A stretch of 64,000 nucleotides of DNA from an uncultured Polaribacter sp. GTDB lineage: Bacteria > Bacteroidota > Bacteroidia > Flavobacteriales > Flavobacteriaceae. Within the stretch, counting starts at the first letter, position 1. Every line of letters begins with the position of its first letter. The notes beneath the pieces are model-generated. The model was not told the origin of the DNA. It did not search any database and was given only the letters and a program-made list of their open reading frames with translations. Shown piece by piece: positions 25,979-33,569 of the stretch. The stretch is from NCBI GenBank assembly GCA_947497755.1, contig CANMHT010000001.1:682001-746000 (forward strand). Reading direction: 5' to 3'. The translations under genes were made by a program, and so were the position numbers.

Positions 25979-26821
25979 TTAAGGCAAGCTTATAAAGTTA
26001 GCATGATTAGAAAAGTCTTCCTCTTGATTAAAGACAGTATTTTCTGTTTGTAAAAAATGAACATTTCTCACATATTGATAAGTGATATGGTACAATTCAG
26101 ATGCTTCTTCAATATCGCCTATAAAAGTAAGTATAAAATCTTCTGGATTTAATTCCAGTTGTTCAGCAGAAAACAAGATGTAATAGATAAAGTCTTCTTT
26201 GGTATGAAAAGTAAATGTATTGTAAAATAATAGCTTAGAATTTTCGATAACCACTATGTCAAATGTATTGTTAGTAACATTAACAAAACATTGCTTACTT
26301 GTATTATTTTTACTGTGTAAAATTAACTTATCAATCAAAACTGTTGCGTGGTGTTTGTATTCAAATTCACCAAACTTTTGAAAGAAAAAATTATTGATAT
26401 TTACATACGGAATGTAGACATTTTTTATGTCTAATTGAGACAAGCTATCAAAAGCAATAAAATCGTTAGCTAGTGTTTTTATATTGTAATCTAAATAACT
26501 ATTCAATTCATCTTCGTTAAATAGAGGAGAAGGCACCAAAGTAGATAAGTTATTTTGGTGAATAATAGTTACTTTTTCAAACTCTTGGTTAAGAATAGCA
26601 TTTTCGCTAACCAGCTTTTCAATTTCATTTAGTAAAGCTTCTGGGGTAGCTATAATTTCATCAAAAGAGTATACAGTAAAGTGTTGTACTTCTTTGGTGA
26701 TTAAGTTTGAAATACAAAAAGAAAATCCACCCAAACTAAATTGGATGGATAATGCTTTTCTAAAAGTATCTTTAATGATATTATTTATCGTCTTTTTTTG
26801 CAAGATTATCTTCTTTATCAT
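25979..26821 (-). CDS. DUF3822 family protein
   Basis: This 280-residue cytoplasmic protein matches the DUF3822 family of Bacteroidetes by its motifs (IQFSLGGFSFCISNL, LVPSPLFNEDELNSYLDYN, CFVNVTNNTFDIVVIENSKLLFYN) and by its position beside rsmD. The strand order resembles an actin/ASKHA-like fold, but no biochemical function is known. It overlaps the upstream gene by 41 bp and touches rsmD, indicating tight co-expression. Confidence 0.85.
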   Translation of the reverse strand: MIKKIILQKKTINNIIKDTFRKALSIQFSLGGFSFCISNLITKEVQHFTVYSFDEIIATPEALLNEIEKLVSENAILNQEFEKVTIIHQNNLSTLVPSPLFNEDELNSYLDYNIKTLANDFIAFDSLSQLDIKNVYIPYVNINNFFFQKFGEFEYKHHATVLIDKLILHSKNNTSKQCFVNVTNNTFDIVVIENSKLLFYNTFTFHTKEDFIYYILFSAEQLELNPEDFILTFIGDIEEASELYHITYQYVRNVHFLQTENTVFNQEEDFSNHANFISLP

Positions 26822-27524
26822 ATGAAGGAGGCCAGTTTCCTCCAGTTGTTACTTCGTTTAAAGATCCTACAGAAACCAATTCTCCTTTAATTTCATCTGA
26901 AGTATTTGCTTCTAATTCTTGTTTTACTAAAGAAGGATCCATTCCTTTTAAGATTGCACTTTTAGGAACACTAGCAAAGAATACATCTACTTGTAATCCA
27001 GCTACTTTTTCTACAGAACCTAATTCAATCTTAAATTCTAAGTTGGTTCCTGGAACCATAGCCATGTTTTTGTAATCTCTTCCTTTAAAACGAGATAATA
27101 CAGGTTCATAACCAATAGTGTCAGTTACTCTTTTTTCAACATCAACCATAAGAGGTTGCCATTTAGTACCTTTATTTACTTTTTCTACTACAGTAGTTGT
27201 ATTTGTTAATGCTAATTGAGCAGTATCAATAAACTGAACTAAACCGCTAATGCTATTAGAATATTTACCAGTAACTTCTTTGTGAGCAATTTGCCCATCT
27301 CTAATCATTTTTAATTTATCAATTACTTTTTCATAAACAACCCTTTTATTTTTATCGAAGTTGATTGGCTTCATCACTCCATCGTAAATTTTCCATGTTA
27401 AAAACACAGCTAAAACTAATAATAGGATAGAAATTAAAGGTCTTAATTTTAATGGTAAATATTTTACAATTAAAAATGCAAGAATACCGGTAACAATTAC
27501 AGCGGCAATAATAGTAATTAACAT
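26781..27524 (-). CDS. Two-span inner-membrane protein of unknown function
   Basis: The 247-residue product starts with two hydrophobic helices (LITIIAAVIVTGILAFLIV and LISILLLVLAVFLTW) and continues as a soluble domain with Lys/Glu-rich helices (KVIDKLKMIRDGQIAH, GRDYKNMAMVPGTNLEFKIEL). I recognise no named family. It leads the operon with DUF3822, rsmD and GH29. A promoter-like TTT-N19-TAGATTTG lies 28 bp upstream. Confidence 0.7.
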   Translation of the reverse strand: MLITIIAAVIVTGILAFLIVKYLPLKLRPLISILLLVLAVFLTWKIYDGVMKPINFDKNKRVVYEKVIDKLKMIRDGQIAHKEVTGKYSNSISGLVQFIDTAQLALTNTTTVVEKVNKGTKWQPLMVDVEKRVTDTIGYEPVLSRFKGRDYKNMAMVPGTNLEFKIELGSVEKVAGLQVDVFFASVPKSAILKGMDPSLVKQELEANTSDEIKGELVSVGSLNEVTTGGNWPPSYDKEDNLAKKDDK

Positions 27525-27551
27525 TAGTATAGTTTTTTAAATGATTATTCG

Positions 27552-27581
27552 CAAATCTACAATTTTTTTTTAATCATAAAA
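27552..27581 (-). promoter_or_regulatory. Promoter of the membrane protein-DUF3822-rsmD operon
   Basis: On the minus strand TTT (27581-27579), a 19-nt spacer and TAGATTTG (27559-27552) fit the -33/-7 consensus apart from the third -33 base. It is arranged back to back with the helicase promoter at 27583-27612. Confidence 0.6.
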
Positions 27582-27582
27582 A

Positions 27583-27612
27583 TTTTTCAGCATAAATCAA
27601 TTCTTATCTTTG
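27583..27612 (+). promoter_or_regulatory. Promoter of the RecD/Pif1-like helicase gene
   Basis: TTT (27583-27585), a 19-nt spacer and TATCTTTG (27605-27612) fit the Bacteroidetes consensus. The -7 box ends 14 bp before the start codon, so the leader would be very short. Confidence 0.55.
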
Positions 27613-27626
27613 ACTTTTGATTTTTT

Positions 27627-29051
27627 ATGATAGAAACAACTACAGATTTTTATAAAGAACTTCTCCAAAAGTTTCCTTTTGAGCCAACTACAAAACAACA
27701 AAAATTATTAGATGAGTTGGCTAGTTTTACTTTTAGCAACAATAATCGTGCCCTATTTTTACTAAAAGGATATGCTGGTACAGGAAAAACAACTACTATT
27801 AGTACTGTGGTTAACTCTTTATGGAAAGCAGGAAAAAAAGCAGTTTTATTGGCACCAACTGGTAGAGCAGCTAAGGTAATTTCTGGATATTCTAAACGAC
27901 AAGCGTTAACGATTCATAAAAAAATCTATTTTCCAAAGAAACAAAAGAATGGTTCTGTAGATTTTGTAATGCAACCTAATAAGCATACCAATACAATTTT
28001 TATTATTGATGAAGCTTCAATGATTCCAGATAAACCAAGCAATGCAAAACTATTTGAAAAAGGTTCTTTATTAGACGACCTAATTTCGTATGTATATTCT
28101 GGAAAAAACTGTAAAATTATTTTCATTGGAGATACAGCACAGTTACCTCCAGTGAAATTGATTGTAAGTCCTGCTTTAGAAGTTACTACTTTAGAGTTAG
28201 ATTATCACAAGGATGTAACAGAACTAGAATTGGATGAAGTGATGCGTCAGCATGAAAATTCGGGTATTTTAGCCAATGCTACTGATTTAAGAGTGTTAAT
28301 AGACAACCATGGAACAAATTTTCAATTTGATTTAGAATATCCAGATATTATTCGATTAATTGATGGTTACGACATTCAAGATGCTATTACAACTGCTTAT
28401 GATAATGAAGGAGTAGAAGATACAGCTTTTATTGTACGTTCCAATAAAAGAGCGAACCAATATAACGAACAAATTAGAACTAGAATTAGAGGTCAAGAGA
28501 ATGAGATTTCTACAGGAGACTTTGTTATGGTAGTAAAGAACAATTACTATTGGTTAAAAGATAGTTCTGAAGCAGGTTTTATAGCTAATGGAGATATTTG
28601 TGAAGTAATGCGAATCAATTCAATTAAAGAATTGTATGGTTTCCGTTTTGCAGAAGTCGAAGTTAGAATGATTGATTACCCAAATCAAAAACCTTTTGAA
28701 ACAGTATTGTTATTAGATACTTTAACAAGTGAAAGTCCATCTTTAACTTATGAAGAATCGAATCAATTATATCAAGCGGTAAGAGAAGATTTTGCTCATG
28801 AAAAATCGAAATACAAGCAATTATTAGCTGTTAAAAACAACAAATATTTTAATGCGTTGCAAGTAAAGTTTTCTTATGCGATGACTTGTCATAAATCTCA
28901 AGGAGGTCAATGGAAAACAGTTTTTATAGAACAACCTTATTTGCCAGATGGTGTAAGTACAGAATATTTACGTTGGTTATATACTGCAGTTACAAGAGCT
29001 CAAGAAAAACTCTACTTAATAGGTTTTAAAGATGAATACTTTATCAATTAA
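27627..29051 (+). CDS. RecD/Pif1-like ATP-dependent DNA helicase
   Basis: The 474-residue superfamily 1B helicase shows Walker A GYAGTGKTTT (about residue 48), LLAPTGRAAKV, Walker B IIDEASMI, IFIGDTAQLPPV and, near the end, TCHKSQGGQWKTVFIE with YTAVTRAQEKLYL (UvrD_C_2-type motifs V/VI). This is the short RecD-like helicase frequently found in Bacteroidetes, with no RecB/RecC partners here. A role in replication or repair as a 5'-3' helicase is inferred. Its 3' end overlaps the convergent LpxR-like gene by 8 bp. Confidence 0.9.
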   Translation: MIETTTDFYKELLQKFPFEPTTKQQKLLDELASFTFSNNNRALFLLKGYAGTGKTTTISTVVNSLWKAGKKAVLLAPTGRAAKVISGYSKRQALTIHKKIYFPKKQKNGSVDFVMQPNKHTNTIFIIDEASMIPDKPSNAKLFEKGSLLDDLISYVYSGKNCKIIFIGDTAQLPPVKLIVSPALEVTTLELDYHKDVTELELDEVMRQHENSGILANATDLRVLIDNHGTNFQFDLEYPDIIRLIDGYDIQDAITTAYDNEGVEDTAFIVRSNKRANQYNEQIRTRIRGQENEISTGDFVMVVKNNYYWLKDSSEAGFIANGDICEVMRINSIKELYGFRFAEVEVRMIDYPNQKPFETVLLLDTLTSESPSLTYEESNQLYQAVREDFAHEKSKYKQLLAVKNNKYFNALQVKFSYAMTCHKSQGGQWKTVFIEQPYLPDGVSTEYLRWLYTAVTRAQEKLYLIGFKDEYFIN

Positions 29052-29988
29052 AATAGTAGCCAATATAAATTCCACCATAGGAGTTGCTTTTTGTAGCTCG
29101 ATGACTTCTTAACTTTTTAGTATGAAAATGGAAAGTGTATCCATATAAAAACCTTTTGTGGTAGTATTTGTATCCTAACTCTAAAGAAAAAACAATGGGC
29201 TTTACTTTAAAAGTAACAGGACTCGAAGTGTTTAAAAAACTACCTTGAATTGTAGCATCGTAAAGCACAAAATTAAGCATTGGCTTGATAAAGAAAAACG
29301 ATTCTGGAGCGCTAGTACTTGAACTATTGTTTAAATTAGAATGAAAGGCAACTGAATTACTCAATGCTTGTAATTTTTTTATTCCAATTCTGGTATAAAT
29401 TCCTGTAGAAAAATTGGTAAAAACACTACCAGCGTTCAATTCATTATAGTTACTAAAATCTAAATGAGACGAATTTTCTTTAGAAAAATGTTTGATAAAA
29501 GTAGCATTCAGGTTTGCAGCAAAGGCATTTTTAATCTGATGCTCCCAGCCAGTGGCTTTAGGATAATTATAAATCTGATGAATAAAATTTTGTAAGCCTG
29601 CACCTTTTGCACCAGGACCAATTATACCCAATTGAAGTTTTGTTATTAATATGTTTTGAGAACTAAAGTGTCTTTGTTGCCCGTAAGAAGCATAAAGGTA
29701 TGCAGCAAAAGGTCTGTCATGAGTACTAGCAAAAGATAATGTTGCTTTAAAAGGAGTAAACATCATATGACCAATTTGAAAATGATGAATCTTTTTTAGT
29801 AACTGCTCATTTTTAGTAGTAGAAATGCTTCTATAATTTAAAAACAATCCATTTGTATAATAACGATCTCTAGATACAGATGTGTATAAGTCATTGTCAG
29901 ACAGTAAACTAAATTCTTTTGAAAAACTGTTTTGCGAAAGCCCAACAAATGAAATGCAAAAGAAGAATAGAAAGTATAAAAATCTCAT
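29044..29988 (-). CDS. LpxR-like outer-membrane lipid A deacylase
   Basis: The 314-residue protein has a signal peptide (FCISFVGLSQ) and the LpxR (DUF2219) opening FSLLSDNDLYTSVSRDRYYTNG, where the Asn-Asp pair and YTNG correspond to catalytic-site positions in the family. It also has LGIIGPGAKGAGLQNFIHQ, containing the expected catalytic histidine, and GWEHQI. Predicted strands and a C-terminal YIGYYFN fit a 12-strand barrel. LpxR removes the 3'-acyloxyacyl group from lipid A. The activity in this phylum is inferred from family membership. The first motif residue is Asp rather than the usual Glu. Confidence 0.85.
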   Translation of the reverse strand: MRFLYFLFFFCISFVGLSQNSFSKEFSLLSDNDLYTSVSRDRYYTNGLFLNYRSISTTKNEQLLKKIHHFQIGHMMFTPFKATLSFASTHDRPFAAYLYASYGQQRHFSSQNILITKLQLGIIGPGAKGAGLQNFIHQIYNYPKATGWEHQIKNAFAANLNATFIKHFSKENSSHLDFSNYNELNAGSVFTNFSTGIYTRIGIKKLQALSNSVAFHSNLNNSSSTSAPESFFFIKPMLNFVLYDATIQGSFLNTSSPVTFKVKPIVFSLELGYKYYHKRFLYGYTFHFHTKKLRSHRATKSNSYGGIYIGYYFN

Positions 29989-30089
29989 ATTGGCAAATAT
30001 AAAGTTTGTCGCTGAATATCATGTTTTTTTAACATTAAATCCCGTGAATTATTCGTAACTTTAAGTTTCCTAAATGCGATATTTTTAAT

Positions 30090-30944
30090 ATGAAAAATGA
30101 CCAACTTTCTTTCCAAGAACTGGAAGAAATTTCTAACAAAGAGCAACTCTTACAAATTTTAAAAGACAAGAAAACACCTTATCAAAAAATTGAAGCAACC
30201 TTAGATTATGAAAAAGAACTAAGAGACTTACAAATTGAATTGGTAAAATTACAACGGTGGATAGCCCAAGAAAATAAGCGTGTGGCTGTTATTTTTGAAG
30301 GAAGAGATGCCGCTGGAAAAGGAGGAAATATAAGACGTTTTATGGAGCATCTAAATCCAAGAACAACTAGATTAGTAGCCTTAAACAAACCAACAAATGT
30401 AGAGAAAGGACAGTGGTATTTTCAACGTTATATTAGAGAGTTACCTAATCCAGGTGAGATCGTATTTTTTGATAGAAGTTGGTATAATAGAGCAGTAGTA
30501 GAGCCTGTGATGGGGTTTTGCGAAGAAAGTCAGTATAAAGATTTTTTAGTACAAGTTCCTGAGTTTGAACATATGTTGTATGAAGATGGTTTGATTATTA
30601 TAAAATTTTGGTTGTCAATTTCTAAAGACGAACAATTAAGACGATTTGAAGCAAGACAGCAAACACCATTAAAAAGATGGAAATTTAGTCCAGTAGATCA
30701 GAAAGGTCAAGAATTGTGGGATTCTTATACATATTATAAAGAAGAAATGTTTAGTAAAACCCATACAACTTATAGTCCTTGGATGATTGTAAAAACCAAT
30801 AATAAGAAAGTAGCAAGATTAGAATGTATTAGACATGTTTTGTCTCAGTTTGATTATGAAGGAAAAAAATCTGCCGCTACTACCTTATTACCAGATCCAA
30901 ATATTGTAATGAGATATTTCAGATCAGCACATCAAATAGATTAA
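30090..30944 (+). CDS. Polyphosphate kinase 2 (PPK2), first of a tandem pair
   Basis: The 284-residue kinase has the PPK2 fold: Walker A FEGRDAAGKGGNIRRF (about residue 70), LNPRTTRLVALNKP, and the lid/Walker B region VFFDRSWYNRAVVEPVMGF, ending in LKRWKFSPVDQKGQELWDSY. PPK2 enzymes phosphorylate nucleotides using polyphosphate. The exact class (AMP- or ADP-preferring) cannot be read with confidence. It lies 2 bp before a second PPK2 gene. Confidence 0.93.
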   Translation: MKNDQLSFQELEEISNKEQLLQILKDKKTPYQKIEATLDYEKELRDLQIELVKLQRWIAQENKRVAVIFEGRDAAGKGGNIRRFMEHLNPRTTRLVALNKPTNVEKGQWYFQRYIRELPNPGEIVFFDRSWYNRAVVEPVMGFCEESQYKDFLVQVPEFEHMLYEDGLIIIKFWLSISKDEQLRRFEARQQTPLKRWKFSPVDQKGQELWDSYTYYKEEMFSKTHTTYSPWMIVKTNNKKVARLECIRHVLSQFDYEGKKSAATTLLPDPNIVMRYFRSAHQID

Positions 30945-30946
30945 TT

Positions 30947-31732
30947 ATGGAAAATATCAATATACCTCTAATAGAGAAAAAATTAAATACTAAAAAAGGA
31001 CTTTTAGCTTTATTATCTAAAGAACCGATTAGTCCAGAAAGAGCTGTTAGATATGTAGATTATGAAAAGAAACTTGAGAAATTACAAGTAGAATTAATTA
31101 AACTGCAAACATGGGCAATTAATAATGACGAACGTATTATCGTTATTTTTGAAGGAAGAGATGCTGCAGGAAAAGGAGGAGCGATACGTAGAATAACAGA
31201 ACGAATCAATCCACGTCATATGAGAATTGTAGCCTTAAATAAACCTACGGAAGATGAGCAAACACAATGGTATTTTCAGCGTTATGTAAGGCAATTACCA
31301 AAAGCTGGAGAAATGGTTTTCTTTGACAGAAGCTGGTACAATAGAGCAGTAGTAGAACCCGTAAATGGTTTTTGTACTCAAGAAGAGTATAATATATTTA
31401 TGAATCAAGTAAATGATTTTGAGCGTATGATTACTGAATCTGGAATTTATTTGGTGAAAATTTATATGTCTATTTCTAAAAAAGAACAAGAAAAAAGATT
31501 TGCCGACATTAAAAATAATCCTCTAAAACAATGGAAAATGACTCCTGTTGATGAAAAAGCACAAGAGTTGTGGGATGATTATACAACTTATAAAAAGGCC
31601 ATGTTTTCTAAAACCAATACAGAAGGCGCTCCTTGGAAAGTGATACGTGCTAATAGAAAAACAGATGCAAGAATTAATGCAATTAATTATATTTTAAAAC
31701 GAATTCCGTACGATAAAGATATTGAAGTATAA
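30947..31732 (+). CDS. Polyphosphate kinase 2 (PPK2), second of a tandem pair
   Basis: This 261-residue protein is a diverged duplicate of its upstream neighbour. It keeps FEGRDAAGKGGAIRRI, INPRHMRIVALNKP, VFFDRSWYNRAVVEPVNGF and LKQWKMTPVDEKAQELWDDY. All catalytic motifs are intact in both copies, so neither is a pseudogene. Two PPK2 proteins could act on different nucleotides (for example AMP versus ADP) or form a heteromer. That is inference. Confidence 0.93.
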   Translation: MENINIPLIEKKLNTKKGLLALLSKEPISPERAVRYVDYEKKLEKLQVELIKLQTWAINNDERIIVIFEGRDAAGKGGAIRRITERINPRHMRIVALNKPTEDEQTQWYFQRYVRQLPKAGEMVFFDRSWYNRAVVEPVNGFCTQEEYNIFMNQVNDFERMITESGIYLVKIYMSISKKEQEKRFADIKNNPLKQWKMTPVDEKAQELWDDYTTYKKAMFSKTNTEGAPWKVIRANRKTDARINAINYILKRIPYDKDIEV

Positions 31733-31779
31733 TTTTTAAGGGTGATTTAAAAACGATCTTCAAGAGTTCTTTTTTGAAT

Positions 31780-31809
31780 TTGTAGTAAAAGGGTTTAATT
31801 GTATTTTTG
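31780..31809 (+). promoter_or_regulatory. Consensus promoter of the DUF2027-Smr gene
   Basis: TTG (31780-31782), a 19-nt spacer and TATTTTTG (31802-31809) match the Bacteroidetes -33/-7 consensus exactly. It lies 31 bp upstream of the start codon. Confidence 0.75.
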
Positions 31810-31840
31810 CACAAATTATTTTTTAGCAAATATAACTTAG

Positions 31841-32389
31841 ATGAAGTTTCAAATTGGCGATGCTGTAGCAGTGTTAGATGATGTAGTGAAAGGTACAATT
31901 ACCAAGATTGTATCTGATACAGTTTTTATTGTTGATGATACTGAAATGGAATTCTCATATCATACTTCAGAATTAGTAAAATTAGATGGGAATGAACAGC
32001 AATTAACTCGATTTAATAAAGCGAATAATCATCTTTTGCAAAGTAAAGCCGCAGAAAAGAAAGTAACTAAAACTACCGTTTTTAAAAAGGCAAAAAATGA
32101 AGTGGTTTTTGAAGTAGATTTACACATCAATCAACTTGTGAAATCTACCATTAACATGGATAATTATGACATGTTAAACCTACAAATTAGCACGGCGAAG
32201 CAAAAACTAGAATACGCTATTCAAAAAAGAATTACTAAAGTAGTTTTTATTCATGGAGTAGGAGAAGGAGTCTTGAAGACAGAATTACAATATTTGCTAC
32301 AAAAATACCCTGTAAAATATTACGATGCTTCCTACCAAAAATACGGTTTAGGAGCTACCGAAGTTTATATTTTTCAAAACCCTCAATAA
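31841..32389 (+). CDS. DUF2027/Smr-domain protein
   Basis: The 182-residue protein has an N-terminal small beta domain of DUF2027 type (IGDAVAVLDDVVKGTITKI...SELVKL) and a C-terminal Smr domain (about 100-180). The Smr domain has the DLH motif (VDLHINQLV) and the VVFIHGVGEGVLKTEL loop. Smr domains are known nucleases or nucleic-acid binders, as in MutS2 and SmrB. Residues of both signature motifs are present. It precedes the cysteine desulfurase gene by 16 bp. Confidence 0.88.
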   Translation: MKFQIGDAVAVLDDVVKGTITKIVSDTVFIVDDTEMEFSYHTSELVKLDGNEQQLTRFNKANNHLLQSKAAEKKVTKTTVFKKAKNEVVFEVDLHINQLVKSTINMDNYDMLNLQISTAKQKLEYAIQKRITKVVFIHGVGEGVLKTELQYLLQKYPVKYYDASYQKYGLGATEVYIFQNPQ

Positions 32390-32401
32390 TACCTACTTTT
32401 G
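32372..32401 (+). promoter_or_regulatory. Putative promoter immediately before the cysteine desulfurase start
   Basis: TTT (32372-32374), a 19-nt spacer and TACTTTTG (32394-32401) match the consensus spacing but end 4 bp before the ATG at 32406. Transcription would begin at or near the start codon, giving a leaderless or nearly leaderless mRNA. A chance match in AT-rich coding sequence is possible. Confidence 0.35.
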
Positions 32402-32405
32402 CCCA

Positions 32406-33542
32406 ATGAAATTGATTTATTTAGACAATGCAGCTACTACAGCAATAGATAAAGAAGTTATTGATGTATTGCATCAATCGATGTTAGATAATAACGGAAA
32501 TCCATCATCTACACATCAATTTGGTAGAAAAGCAAAAGCTTCTGTTGAAACTGCAAGAAAACATATAGCAAAACATTTTAATGTGTCTGCAAGCGAAATT
32601 ATTTTTACAGCTGGCGGTACAGAAGCAGATAATTTGATTTTACAAAATGCTGTTACTAATTTGGGAGTAGAAGTAATTATTACTTCTAAAATAGAGCATC
32701 ATGCAGTGTTGCATACTTGTGAATTCTTACATAAAACGTATCAAACATTAATTTTATATGTTGATGTTGATACAAACGGAGATGTCGATTTAAAGCACTT
32801 AGAGTCACTTTTAGAAACTAATAAAGACAAAAAATGTTTGGTTAGTTTAATGCATGTAAATAATGAGATAGGAAATTTATTACCAATAAAAGAGGTTAGT
32901 GAACTATGTCAATCTTATAAAGCACTTTTTCATTCAGATACTGTGCAAACAATTGGGCATTATGCCTTAGATTTACAAGAAGTTCCTGTAGATTTTATAA
33001 CTGCAAGTGCACATAAATTTCATGGACCAAAAGGTGTTGGTTTTGCCTATTTTAAAAAAGGATTTGGAATTCAGCCTTTATTACATGGAGGAGATCAAGA
33101 AAAAGGAGCAAGATCTAGTACAGAAAATGTACATAGTATTTTAGGAATGGAAAAAGCATTAGATATTGCTATTTCAAATTTAGAAGAGGATACAACTTAC
33201 TTAACAGAATTAAAAGCTTATTTTATTGCTGAATTACAAAAAGCTTTTCCTGAAGTAGCCTTTAATGGACGTTCAAAAAACCTAGCAAAAAGCAGTTATA
33301 CAATTTTAAATGTAAGATTTGCTAATGCGAATAGCATGTTGCTTTTTAGTTTGGATTTAAATGGAATTGCAGTATCTGGAGGAAGTGCTTGTCAAAGTGG
33401 AAGTAGTAAAGGTTCTCATGTATTAGAAGCGATATTACCACCTGAAGAAGCTGAAAAAACATCTGTAAGGTTTTCTTTTAGTAAAAATACAACCAAAGAA
33501 GAACTAGAATATACTATAGATAAATTAAAAGAGCTGCTTTAA
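32406..33542 (+). CDS. Cysteine desulfurase (IscS/NifS family)
   Basis: The 378-residue PLP enzyme starts IYLDNAATTAIDKEV and contains FTAGGTEADN, the PLP lysine motif SAHKFHGPKGVGF (about residue 199) and the active-site cysteine loop SGGSACQSGS (about residue 327). It takes sulfur from cysteine as a persulfide for Fe-S clusters or thiolation. No scaffold (IscU/SufBCD) gene is adjacent. A TTT-N19-TACTTTTG motif ends just 5 bp before the ATG, and the stop codon sits inside a terminator hairpin. Confidence 0.93.
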   Translation: MKLIYLDNAATTAIDKEVIDVLHQSMLDNNGNPSSTHQFGRKAKASVETARKHIAKHFNVSASEIIFTAGGTEADNLILQNAVTNLGVEVIITSKIEHHAVLHTCEFLHKTYQTLILYVDVDTNGDVDLKHLESLLETNKDKKCLVSLMHVNNEIGNLLPIKEVSELCQSYKALFHSDTVQTIGHYALDLQEVPVDFITASAHKFHGPKGVGFAYFKKGFGIQPLLHGGDQEKGARSSTENVHSILGMEKALDIAISNLEEDTTYLTELKAYFIAELQKAFPEVAFNGRSKNLAKSSYTILNVRFANANSMLLFSLDLNGIAVSGGSACQSGSSKGSHVLEAILPPEEAEKTSVRFSFSKNTTKEELEYTIDKLKELL

Positions 33543-33554
33543 AGCAGCTCTTTT
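33527..33554. terminator. Bidirectional terminator between cysteine desulfurase and the sus operon
   Basis: A perfect palindrome with 14-bp arms, AAAAGAGCTGCTTT / AAAGCAGCTCTTTT, has T runs in both directions. It spans the desulfurase stop codon and also ends the minus-strand transcript of the amylase at 33570. Confidence 0.85.
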
Positions 33555-33569
33555 AATTTTTAACTTTGT

